A stretch of 64,000 bases of DNA from contig NC_035791.1 in the NCBI RefSeq assembly GCF_001653235.2, positions 372,001 through 436,000 on the forward strand. The letters are read 5' to 3'. A model generated the notes under the pieces. The model was not told the origin of the DNA and ran no database searches. It saw only the letters and a program-made list of their open reading frames with translations. Position 1 is the first letter of the stretch. Every line of letters begins with the position of its first letter. The stretch comes from Pochonia chlamydosporia 170 (lineage: Eukaryota; Ascomycota; Sordariomycetes; Hypocreales; Clavicipitaceae). Of the stretch, positions 22,981 to 33,078 are shown piece by piece. Both the position numbers and the translations under genes were made by a program.

Positions 22981-23563
22981 TTGGGCGTCCATGTCGAATG
23001 TGGGTTGTATCGGGAAGAACTAGCGGATAAGGAGGATTATGGATGGAGAGCCAGGATGCAGCAAGCGTTGATTACGGTAGTGCCTCTTTGTTTTAAAGCA
23101 TCAACGATCCAATTAGGTCTGGTAGTGCAGTTTGGCTGACTAGGTCAACGTCAGCATTGCACAATCAACAGTTCAAATGTTCACGACCCACAACATTGAA
23201 GCCGGGCGCCGGTGAATGGGCACATGCAGGATTCCGAGCACCAGACTCATCGTCGCCAAACTTGCGACCCGGAGCCCGGTCGCCGAAGCGGAGGGCTTGA
23301 GAGTGGCCGGGGAGCTTCCGGCGATCCGAGTTTTACACCGCATCCGGCTGCTCGATGTCTGGTCCAATTTTCGGCAACCGGTCCAATACGTGGGAGAGGC
23401 TTATGCATGTCAACAAACACATGCTAGTGTCTCCATCTGGTTAGCCATTACTGAGTCCTATATGTTCGTTTAGTAACTGGACACCCATCGTGAACCCAGA
23501 TTTGTCCGTGCCCTGCCTGACCTTGCCCTTCTCCAAAACCTTTTTTCACAGTAGTTGTGCGGA
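22981..23563. promoter_or_regulatory. Divergent promoter region of the cupin and oxidoreductase genes
   Basis: About 580 bp between divergent starts. It is GC-rich around 23230-23360, with several CCGG words. Two TCCGAG words are seen, but no exact CTCGGG. Confidence 0.35.
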
Positions 23564-24743
23564 ATGCCGGGCACTCTTGCTCCTACACCTACAAATATGG
23601 AAGTCGAGACAATAAAGAAATATGTGGCTATCAAGAAAGGTGGTCCCTTTCAGCTGGTGACTGGGGCTAGACCAACACCAGGTCCAGGTGAGGTGTGCAT
23701 TCGCAACCATGCCGTCGGGCTGAACCCGCTAGATTGGAAGAACCTTTACTACGGCGAGATGGTCAAAACCTGGCCTGAGGTGTTCGGAATTGACACTGCT
23801 GGCATTGTGGAGGCTGTTGGTAATGACGTGACGGCGTTTAAACCTGGCGATGCTGTGATGAGTCTTGCAGGGCATGGCGGACGTGCAGGAGCATTTCAGG
23901 AGGTTACTACAGTGCCAGCACACTTTGTCTGCAAAAAACCGGCGATTTGGACTTTCGAAGAGTCTTCATCCGTTCCGTGAGTACTCAAAGCTCCCAACAT
24001 TGTCTTCCTGAAGACCCTGTATATTGCCAAGAAGTGCGACGAATGCTAACAGTTTTACTACCAGAATTTGCTACCTCACAGCAGCCGCAGCCGTTACCAA
24101 GACTTTGGGAATGCCTCTCCCTTACATTCGGGCGGAATTGGGTTTAGAGGGAGAGGATGGCTTCACTATCAACGGTACCACAGCACCCTCCATCCGTAGT
24201 ATCCTGGTCGTGGGCGGCAGTTCTGGTGTTGGCGCTTCATCTGTCCAGCTACTACGACTGGCATTGCCGTTGGCCGTGATTATAACAACCAATTCACCTA
24301 AACACAACGACCATGTTATGAAACTGGGAGCGACAACATGCACTGACCGCCATGACCCGAACTTTGTAGAAAAAGCCAAGAGTGCTTGCCCAGGCGGCGA
24401 CGGAGTTGATGCCATTATCGACGCCGTGGGTGGTTCCGCTGAGAATGCCGGGCTTTTTGATGTCCTGCGGCCGGATGGCCCAAAACTCTACAGCCAAGTG
24501 TTTACTGGCAACAAGGTTGTGATTCCTGAAGGCGTGTCATCTGTGACAGTCTTTGGACGCATGATGTTCCAGCTTCCGGGTGGTATGTTTGCCATGAGCA
24601 AGCTTGTGGATCTGGTAGACGATGGAAAATTCAAGCTCCCATTACAAGTCAACGTAAGTGGAAACGGCCTTGAGGCAATTGGCCCGGGTTTGGAGAAGCT
24701 TAAGGCGGGTGTAAGCGGAACCAAGTTGGTTGTATCTCTGTAG
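23564..24743 (+). CDS. Medium-chain dehydrogenase/reductase, ToxD/trans-enoyl-reductase-like
   Basis: Predicted NADPH-dependent oxidoreductase of about 363 aa. Two exons are inferred: 23564-23976 and 24065-24743. The N-terminal GroES-like fold has RPTPGPGEVCIRNHAVGLNPLDWKN and GIDTAGIVEAVG. The Rossmann motif is VVGGSSGVGASSVQLL. No structural-zinc cysteine cluster is seen, which fits the zinc-free enoyl reductase/quinone reductase branch that includes ToxD and LovC-type proteins. A second ATG at 23597 is also possible. In an NR-PKS cluster it would more likely reduce a ring or quinone than act as a trans-ER. It lies between the divergent cupin and the convergent P450. Confidence 0.88.
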
Positions 24744-24995
24744 ATGAATGCTCCAAGTAGAGTCATTCTCGCATGTGGATTAACTTTATAAATGCTGCGA
24801 GCAAAGCCATCGCTCTCATTTTGAACCTGACTTTAATTCCCTTTAGACATTGAAACTTCTTATGTTGCCTGAAATCAAGGCAACCTTTATTGGTAACGCA
24901 TAGATATCTATCTCTTTGTGATGGCCTTTTTTACTATCCATGACTAAAAGAAGTACTGCTAGGGCCGTCTTTGGGCCGGATGCATAGCTGTGTCG

Positions 24996-26655
24996 TCATG
25001 ACTGACCCGCAACATCTTGGGCGCTTTGCCGCGCCATGCTCTCCATCTTTGCCTGGAGATGTTCTAAGTGGACTAGGTGGTCCTTCTCAGTCAATTTCCA
25101 TTCACGCTGCATGACCTCGTGGACTTTTGCGCCACGCGCAATGATGGAGGCCTTGAACGGTAGGGGCTGGGAGTTGAAGGAGCTCGTGAACGCCATTGCG
25201 TCGACAGGACATTGTACCTGGAGCCCATCTTTCACTTCGTATGCATGCTCAAAGTTGTATGCCCACAACATTCGTGCCGTGTTGATAAGCAACGAATTTT
25301 TGCCCACGTGCTGTCCTGCAAGCACTATTGGTTAGAGCGGTATACTACATTTGAATAAAGAGACACATACCAGGACACACTCTTCGCCCGAAGCCGAAGG
25401 GAAACAATGGTAGACTGGGGTTCTCAATCCACCGTTCCGGGACAAAATGCTCCGCCTGCTTAAATACTTGCTCATCCATGGCCATGGCCCAGAGATTTGG
25501 GATAATCATGGATCCCTTGGGGATGTGATAACCCTTGTACTCATCATCCTCGGTCACGGCGTGAGGAATCCCGCCAGGAATGACTGGACGCCAGCGCAGA
25601 GTTTCTTTGACGATGGCGTGGATATACGGTAGGTCATCCAAGTCGCCAAACGTTGGCATCCGGTCGGGGCCAACCACGCGATCAAGCTCCTCCTGCGCCT
25701 TGCTTGCGACGCTTGGGTACAAAATCATGGCCATTACAAAGACTGAAAGTGCTATCGCCGTTGTGTCACTGCCGGCCTCGTACAGGACTCCCAAGATGTA
25801 GCCGAGCTCTGTACGTGGCATGTTCTTGCTCTCTTTCATTGCGAGCATATTTTTGCACCAATTCCAGCCAGGCTTTTGCTCCGCCGATACCACGAGACTC
25901 CGCAGAAACGACGACTCGAATTCGTGCATCCTATCAGCAACCCGCTTCCACGGCGCCAGTGCTTTTGGGAGCACATTGATCCAAGGCAGGATGTCGACCA
26001 ACCAAGTGCGCAGAAAGACTTGGTTGAGCTCCTCCATGACTTGATATGCGACTTTGAGCTCCGGCTCAACCCCCTTGGGCAGCCTGATTCCATAGGCCAG
26101 ACTGTAGATAAGACTCGCCGAGTACCGGAAAAAATGGGAAGGAAAAAGCTCGCCAGCATCCGCTTCGGACAGTTCCAGCAGTAACTGCCTACTCTCCAAA
26201 TCGTGGAGCGGCCGGTAGGCTTCCGAAACACGCACATTGAGTACCGAGGCGTGCAGCTTGTGATATGCTCGCCATCGGTCACCGTAAGGCAGGAACAGGA
26301 TGCGTAAATTCTTCGAGATGCACTCCTGTATCATGGGTGCGCGAGGACGGGAGCTGTAGATTGTGTTGCGCTTGTCCAGCAGATCACGCGCTGCCTCTAT
26401 TGACCCGATCATGATTGCTTGCTGTGGTCCGAATTGCATGGTGACAAGAGGCCCATAGCGCTTGAACATGTCAGTATAGCCCAGCCATGGATAGCTTTTC
26501 GGGATCTGATGAATATTTCCAATAAGGGGCAGCGGCCGCGGACCGGGGGGCATGCGGCGCCGGGAACGATATTGCTTGACGACGGACACGAGGATCATCA
26601 AAACTCCTACGGCCAGCGCCGTCTTGGCGTTGAACTGCGAGACCAACACAGCCAT
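24996..26655 (-). CDS. Cytochrome P450
   Basis: Predicted microsomal monooxygenase of 534 aa. Two exons are inferred: 25371-26655 and 24996-25315. The N-terminal anchor is followed by MPPGPRPLPLIGNIHQIP. The I-helix is EAGSDTTAIALS with the normal acid/threonine pair. ExxR is KETLRWRP, then FVPERW. The heme loop FPFGFGRRVCPG joins QHVGKN across the intron, which restores the usual spacing and supports the chosen acceptor (CTTGCAG). Relatives with this layout hydroxylate small aromatic polyketides, for example methyl groups of cresol-type compounds in patulin-like pathways; the exact substrate is unknown. Confidence 0.93.
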
Positions 26656-28067
26656 ATCGCTACGCCTGTGACTTGAGCTGCTTCAGTAGAGCACAAGGGA
26701 AATGTCTGTCGGCTATGGAATAAAAGGACTTTACTCCATGAATAGTCGTCAGTAATTACAAGAACGTAAACGTACAAATTCGCCGACGATGTTGCAATTG
26801 GGCGTAATGGTTGCAACCCCCGGCCGTCGGCTTCCAGAGTCCGGACGATTCGCTCCACGTCCAGTCAATTTGACAATCAATGGCTGAGATCCAACAAGAA
26901 GGTCTCAGCCGCCTGAAGACACCTCGACCGAGGGGAATGACTATTCCGAAGCCCCGGGGAGACTCGTACGGGACCAGGGACCACCTGACTAGAAAACCGT
27001 ACACGAAATCATACTAACAATAAACAGCCTCAACATTGGCAGACCGTGATTCAGCTGCTGAGAATAGGATGCTGAACACTTGGGGAAATGGCCATCAAGC
27101 AGGCCTGTCAAGGAACAAAAAGCGACATAAACGAGGCGGAATCAACCCGTGGAATAAGAGATAGTGTCTGGTCTGTTGGGGCTTGGGGTGTTATGTACCA
27201 ACCTGAATTTATCGAACCAGACCGTAAATAGCCTTCCTGTCTAGGCCCTGGTTCTCTAGGGACTTCACTCTCGGCGAAAGAAAATCAAAATTTGTATCCG
27301 TATCCGTATTGGCCGCCGGTGGCTCATGCAGCCGGCCCATCCTGTAGCCTACAAGCCAGCATCGTAACACGCCAGCTATCAATAAAATGGTGGACGCCGT
27401 TTGCTAACCGGCTGAAGAATGCATCAAAAGATATGGCGCAAATTGACTCCGCCTATAGTTCCTTTCAGTCAGATCAAATTAGAGAGCAGGTCCACTGGGC
27501 CTGAAACGTTGAACTTATACTATCTTCTGATAATGACATTGATACTGCCGAGACACCAACCCACGCATATCCGAGGTTACGAACGCAGCTTAATTGCTGA
27601 TTCAAACCTTGAACAGACTATCTCCGGGAGCCCATCATACAAAACAAAATGTAAATGTCAGTCCTAATACGCATTATGTATCTCAAATGCGAACAAGTTA
27701 AGAAGCTATTCACGCTCGGTGGCATTAACGCTGCAGATTTCAACCCAACATTCTGCCCATCAGATGAAATGGCTAACTGATTGCGTCAAAAGGGAGGTAT
27801 GTTACCTTTGTAGGAGAATGGGATTCGCCCATGTGGAAGATCATTGAGATTAGTGAACACAGGAATGTACAATCTTGGGCAAACACAACTCAAAATATAT
27901 CGAAAATCTCCCACTTTGTTCAAACTTTTATTCTAAACCTATGAGATAACACTCTTCATACATCGCGGTAGCGTCCCGCCAACCCTTTGCCCTTGTTTCC
28001 AGAAAGGTTTAGCAAGAAAATTGTCCCTCACTAATAACAACTCACATGAGAGAGCCGACACGTCCCC
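26656..28067. other. Intergenic region, no gene seen
   Basis: About 1.4 kb. The left part is the P450 promoter with GC-rich words; the right part lies downstream of the flavin oxidase. The open frames are short and have no recognisable motif. Confidence 0.5.
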
Positions 28068-29492
28068 TTACGGAAAGAGACGTGGGAGAAGGCGTTCAGT
28101 AAAATTCCAGACATGGGAAGCTGTGTGAGAGCTGTACGCGGCGCCCGTGAACCATGTGTTCTTGTGACCCTGCAATCCGTCCAGGCGACTGTAAAACCCA
28201 CCGGATATGTCAGAAGAATTGACGTACAAACTAAAGGGGTAATGGCTGGAAAATGCGAGCAAAGTTACAGGGTTAAGGCCAGCTGTACTAGGTAGAACGG
28301 CACGGCGCACCCGTTCGACAGTAACCACAATATCGCGCTTTATCTCCCGTTCGTCCATGTAAGCACACGAGCCATAGCGGACGAGATAGATGCCTTTCAC
28401 GGCGGTAGGTGAGATCTGGTACAATGCTGGCAGATTGGGCAAATTAAAATTTGAGCTGTCCAAGTTGGCGTTGACAAACTCGTCCCTATCTGCAAATCCT
28501 TCAACCTTTACCAGGCCGACATACCAGCCATGTGACCTGAAGCGAGAAAAGAGACTGGACTCGCGACTGTCGAGACCCAGGGGGCCCATGTTGGCGAGCG
28601 TCGGAGGCATCGTGACAAGGAGTTTGGAGACTAGAATTGTCTTCTTGCCCGAGGGTGTTTTGACAGTCAGAACCACGCCAGTGCTATTCCGAACGGCACC
28701 TATAACTGTCGATGATACCAGTGCGTCGGCACCGAAGTCAGCCTGGGCCTTGAGGTAGATCTCTTGGTTGAAGCCCTTCTCAGTGACATAAAACCCGGGT
28801 GACTTGGGAAGCTGGCCGTCAAGATAGGCTAGATTGAGATATTTAAACACGTACAGCGTCGATTGCGATAAGAGGTCACCCAAGCCCTCAGTCTGAAAGT
28901 ATAGACTGTATACGTTGGACTGGATTCCATACTTTGCGACGAAGTCACGAAATGGCAGAGTCAGGTCTTCAGGGACAGGGGTTGGTAGTCTTGTGTTTAA
29001 TGCGAGATCCGGGTATTTGTGAACTTGTTGAGAAAGTATGGTTAGATTATTGTCAGGTTTGAAGTCGGGAAGCTCCTTTGAGCTTTTGAAGTCGACATGA
29101 CGCGTGTTGCCGAACCCGACCTCGCTTAGTTTCACAAGTTTCATCGGGACGTTGTAGAAGCCAAAGAAGCGCTTGATTGCGTCGACGTCGCCACCGTAGC
29201 CTTGTGAGCCATAGTTGATGTGAGTATTCGTGCCTGGGATGGTGTAGGTAGCCGTGTGGCCTCCAAATTCATGCCTGCTCTCTACCACGACGAACGAGTG
29301 GTTCATCTGGCGCAGACGCAGAGCAGCGTAGAGTCCTGATGCACCACCGCCGATGATGGCAACATCCTTATGGATGACACTGTCAGCAACACCGAACGTG
29401 GATAACGCAAAAACTGACAGTAGGAGAACCAACAAGGTAACTCCACGAAACGGGTGGCCTGAGACAGAACACATCGTTTGCTGATGATCCAA
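28068..29492 (-). CDS. Secreted FAD-dependent oxidoreductase (flavin amine oxidase / cyclopiazonate dehydrogenase type)
   Basis: Single exon, 474 aa. The N-terminus has a signal-peptide-like core (TLLVLLLSVFALSTFGVADS). The dinucleotide motif VAIIGGGASGLYAALRL is followed by VVVESRHEFGGHTATY, the usual flavin monoamine-oxidase-like start. Several NxS/T sites (for example NNLT, NSTG, NSSD, NFTE) fit a secretory-pathway protein. The family includes fungal enzymes annotated as beta-cyclopiazonate dehydrogenase. In a PKS cluster it could catalyse oxidation or coupling of a phenolic product outside the cytosol. It is divergent from the OMT-fold gene. Involvement in the pathway is inferred from position only. 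Confidence 0.88.
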   Translation of the reverse strand: MDHQQTMCSVSGHPFRGVTLLVLLLSVFALSTFGVADSVIHKDVAIIGGGASGLYAALRLRQMNHSFVVVESRHEFGGHTATYTIPGTNTHINYGSQGYGGDVDAIKRFFGFYNVPMKLVKLSEVGFGNTRHVDFKSSKELPDFKPDNNLTILSQQVHKYPDLALNTRLPTPVPEDLTLPFRDFVAKYGIQSNVYSLYFQTEGLGDLLSQSTLYVFKYLNLAYLDGQLPKSPGFYVTEKGFNQEIYLKAQADFGADALVSSTVIGAVRNSTGVVLTVKTPSGKKTILVSKLLVTMPPTLANMGPLGLDSRESSLFSRFRSHGWYVGLVKVEGFADRDEFVNANLDSSNFNLPNLPALYQISPTAVKGIYLVRYGSCAYMDEREIKRDIVVTVERVRRAVLPSTAGLNPVTLLAFSSHYPFSLYVNSSDISGGFYSRLDGLQGHKNTWFTGAAYSSHTASHVWNFTERLLPRLFP

Positions 29493-30353
29493 TAAATAAG
29501 CGAATGATAAGGCAGAACACAGCAGACTAAAACGGAGATTCTTCGGCTCTCTAATGTTTGATTTGATCGCCGGTACTGCGCCTTTCGTATAATATTCGTA
29601 TTACTTTGGCTGAGCCGGCAGTAATACAAGGTAGTTTGCCTCGGAGACTTCCTAAAAACCTCAGTATCAGATTTGCCCGATTACGGCTACGGCTGCTTCT
29701 ATGGTGAGTTCCTCGCAAGCTTGGCACCCAGGTCACACGTGTAAGTCCTACATTGGAATAAGCCTAGCGGTCCATTGGTGTAGATGAGCATTCAGCCAAG
29801 GCGTACGCGACATAAACAGATCAATCAATTGCACCGACTTCAAATCCCTATCGTTAGGCCTGTAGGGGATTGTATTCAGCTACCCGAGTTTCGGAGTTGG
29901 ACTTGACATGTCAACGTTTGATGTCGCAACCAACGGCGGGCGGCTGGGGTCTTCGGCACCCGAGACCCGCAACCTTGCAACATCAGACCGCAGTTGTGAC
30001 TTGCTGGAGCTCGGTTGCATCGCCGATTTGGCCCGGGTTAAGGAAACAAAAGGCTGAAAGTGGCGAGGGCATTCTTTGGTTTCGGCGACGGCACCAGTGA
30101 CCCTGGTTCAAGGTCTAGTCTGGCAGAGTGTCATTATCTGCGATCCAAGAGATATTGGGGAATCAAATGGAAAATATTAGACACGTAAGCTTTTCTCTCT
30201 TCCTACCAAACAGGTTTTGTTCAGTCGCCTATCAATTTTGCTGGTGCCCATCACTTTTCACAAGTCTGCCTTCGCATTGAGGCGTATGTGCATTATACAC
30301 AACAGCATCTTTGTCAAAATAAGCCCCCCCCCCCCCCAAAAAAAAAAAAGAAA
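29493..30353. promoter_or_regulatory. Divergent promoter of the flavin oxidase and OMT-fold genes
   Basis: 860 bp. Two CCCGAG words lie at 29883-29888 and 29959-29964. The right end is a C15 then A12 homopolymer leader directly before the OMT start. No gene is seen. Confidence 0.45.
30325..30349 (+). repeat. Poly-C/poly-A tract in the OMT 5' leader
   Basis: About 15 C followed by about 12 A (then G) ends four bases before the ATG at 30354. Such a tract is prone to length change and to sequencing error. Confidence 0.85.
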
Positions 30354-31854
30354 ATGAGTACCCCCAAAGAAAATGAGCTCTTACGTGTTGCGGAGGACAT
30401 CCTCAAACATGCCAAAGATCTCGTCGAATACCTGTCTGCGCAATCTATCACTCCCCCAAGTCTCGATGTTGGTGCACGCACCGAGCTCTGGAATGGGCAT
30501 ACAGGCGAGATTGAGCAGCACCGAACAGCCATTAGCGGCCTGACGCAGTACCTGGACAAGCTGGTACAGGGGCCCCATGGCTTTCTGCATGAGTATGTGT
30601 CGACGAATTGGGAACATGGCGCGTTGTACACCCTACTTGAGTATAATGTGTTGGAGGCAATCCCTCTTCACGGGATGGTTACCATTGGCCAACTTGCGGA
30701 GAAGGCAGCTTTGCCTGCCGAGAAATTACTGCGCATCTGTCGACTGGCCGCATGTGTTGGCATCCTGAAGGAGACGGATGACGGTGTCTTCGCCCATACG
30801 GTAGTTTCGGAAGAGATGGTGCGAGATGTGGGCTATAAGTCTTTTATTGCGTTTCAGTAGGTCCATGACGACTCTATCCAAAATACATGAGCTCAGCTGA
30901 CTGACTGTCTCTTTCACCTGGACAGGCTGTATGAAACGAGAGTTGCCAGTGCTCACTTGGCTGATTCTTTTCGGAAGCCAAACTCCTTCTGGACAGGACA
31001 GTCCGCCTTTGACTATGCGTAAGCAGATATAGTGACGCAGTCCTCTACCTGCAACTAACTCTAGACATAGTTGGGGGTCTTCAATGTACGAGTGGCATGC
31101 TAAACATCCTAGAATTGGTAATCGCTTTGCCAGAGCTATGGAGAGTGTCTCAAAGAGTACGAGTTTCCACAGTTACTTACACGAATGAGAGTGGCTAACG
31201 ACAGAGAAAGCTCTCGATCCAGGCAATGACATGATAATCGACTGGTTCCGCCGTCGACCCATGATTTGTGAAGACGAAAAGTGTCTGGTTGTGGACGTCG
31301 CTGGAAAAGCTGGCTCCTTTGCAGTGGATCTCGCCAATACTTTTCCAAAGCTTCACATCCAAGTACAGGATTCCACAGTTGCTGCTCTGAATAAAGGAAA
31401 GGAAAGCCTCCAACCAGAGCTTTCCGAGAGAGTGACATTCCAGGAACGGGAACTGTTCTTGACACGCTCTCTCTCGGAGCATACCAAAATGGATCAAGAC
31501 GGTATTATACCTCTTGTCTTCCTCATGCGCAGCGTGATGTGGTGTCACGACGATGACAAGTGCATCAAACTGATAAGGAGCTTTGTTCCTGTGCTCCAAC
31601 ACCCAAGTCAACCGACGCTTCTCATCAGTGATTTAGTGTCGCCAGCTCGGGGCACATTTGAGCCACATGTGGAGAGGGCATTCCGCAGACGGGATGTGAC
31701 GCTCATGACGATGCACAATGCCAAGCAGCGAACATCAAGGGAATGGTTAACACTGTTACAGGAAGCGAGTCCACATTTCAAGGTTGAGTATTTCGAGGAG
31801 TACACTTCACATAGCTGCCGTGGATTGTGGCAGATTCAACTTGAGAGTGAGTAA
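30354..31854 (+). CDS. O-methyltransferase-fold protein with altered SAM motif
   Basis: 445 aa. Four exons are inferred: 30354-30856, 30926-31018, 31065-31156 and 31205-31854; all phases agree. The N-terminal dimerisation/winged-helix region has LYTLLEYNVLEAIPLHG and ICRLAACVGILKE. The C-terminal Rossmann region reads VVDVAGKAGSFAVDLANTFP then QVQD where active fungal enzymes have VDVGGGxGH, so the glycine loop is changed. The catalytic segment is FLMRSVMWCHDDDKCIKLI instead of the usual LHDWPD-type motif. The C-terminal half otherwise keeps the family order (TLLISDLV, RTSREW). It may methylate a phenol, or be a non-methylating OMT-fold enzyme. It lies between the flavin oxidase and EthD genes in the cluster. 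Confidence 0.9.
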
Positions 31855-32053
31855 GTGAAGGCAACAAAAAATTGGAAATGAGGAGGCAGACAAGAACTTG
31901 AGATTCTGATGGAGCCACGGCAGTTTTGGAGGCAGGACGTCGACCTTTAGCTTTGGAGCTTCTTGTCAATCGCCAGTATTCAGGCAGAAAAATGAGATCT
32001 CTAAGTGGGCATGCACTGACAAAGAGTATATTCACTTTACTCTACCAAATGTT

Positions 32054-32576
32054 CTATTGGGAGACTACATGACCGTCTGCGACGTGGACCTCATACCAGC
32101 CTGTCACAAACTTTGTCCTCTTGCCATCAGCGAAGTTTACGTGATCCGGATTCACCACATTCACCCAGTGCGGATCCTGGCGCACCCCAAGATAGTGCTC
32201 GATATCCTTGAAGACAATCTGAACGACCATGTCACAGTCTGCCTCCTTCGCGGTGGGAAGACCGGGGTGAATGGTCCCCAGCAACGCCCGTGCCTGTGAA
32301 CTGTTGTGTTGCTGTTTTGTAGATAGTCCATCGTGGTCAGCCAAGATGGTCCGGATCAGCTCTAAAGATGGCTCAACCGCATAGAGCTGTTCAAGGGCTA
32401 TATTCCAGGCTTACCATAGTGTAGGAAACAATGTCATTCTTCGCAAGCAAAGCCTTGAGATGGCCGGCATGGTTTTTGCTAACATAGTTGTGATACTCCT
32501 TCTCATCCATCCCTTCCTTCTTGTATCCGAAAATAGTGATGGCATAGAGCTGCTGTGGCTGGCTGGTGGAAGTCAT
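32054..32576 (-). CDS. EthD-domain protein
   Basis: 164 aa. Two exons are inferred: 32415-32576 and 32054-32386. The EthD signature is at the N-terminus: [20 protein letters not shown], then [20 protein letters not shown]. The C-terminal part closes the dimeric alpha+beta barrel ([18 protein letters not shown]). Small EthD proteins in aromatic polyketide clusters (TpcK-type) act as decarboxylases or dehydratase-like enzymes. Here it shares a 500-bp divergent promoter with the PKS, which argues for a direct role on the primary PKS product. The acceptor choice (GAACAG) is the one that keeps an open frame. Confidence 0.85.
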
Positions 32577-33078
32577 CGTGACGGATAGATGAAGATGGAG
32601 AATTCTGATAGAGCGAGATTAACAATGTAATTCTCGGTCCCGCTGAGATCGAGCATTTTTATGTAGCTCAATCAAAGGTAGAAAGTGTTTGGTAGATGAG
32701 GCACGGAGCGTTCAGAAGTCTCGGGGAGAGCTCACTTATCCATTGATGGAAGTACTTGGACCATCGGCCGAGTGACACCGGGCCAAGGCTGGGTCATCTT
32801 GAACCTCGGGGACCAGTTCCGTCAGCCAATCACACTACTAACAACACGTCCGAGAACAATATGTAGCCAGGCTCGGTGTCAACTCAACTCCCTGAACTCG
32901 GGAGACGGCGCCCGAGTGGTTGTGGGTACGGTAACCTGTCGTGACACAAATACGACCGGCCGAATATAAGCACATTGGGGACGGGCTTGACAAGGAAAAC
33001 GGGGCTTCAAACTTCGGGTTTTACTTCACCGTTGAGACTGTAATTTTCAAAAGCTGTAGATTGCCATAGGGAGCTTTT
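32577..33078. promoter_or_regulatory. Divergent EthD/PKS promoter with four CTCGGG/CCCGAG words
   Basis: CTCGGG lies at 32720-32725, 32805-32810 and 32897-32902, and CCCGAG at 32911-32916. The last two form an inverted repeat (ACTCGGG, 8-nt spacer, CCCGAGT; 32896-32917). A TCGGCCGA palindrome is at 32764-32771 and a related CCGGCCGA lies near 32956. Such paired GC triplets are typical targets of Zn2Cys6 dimers. Binding is inferred. Confidence 0.5.
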
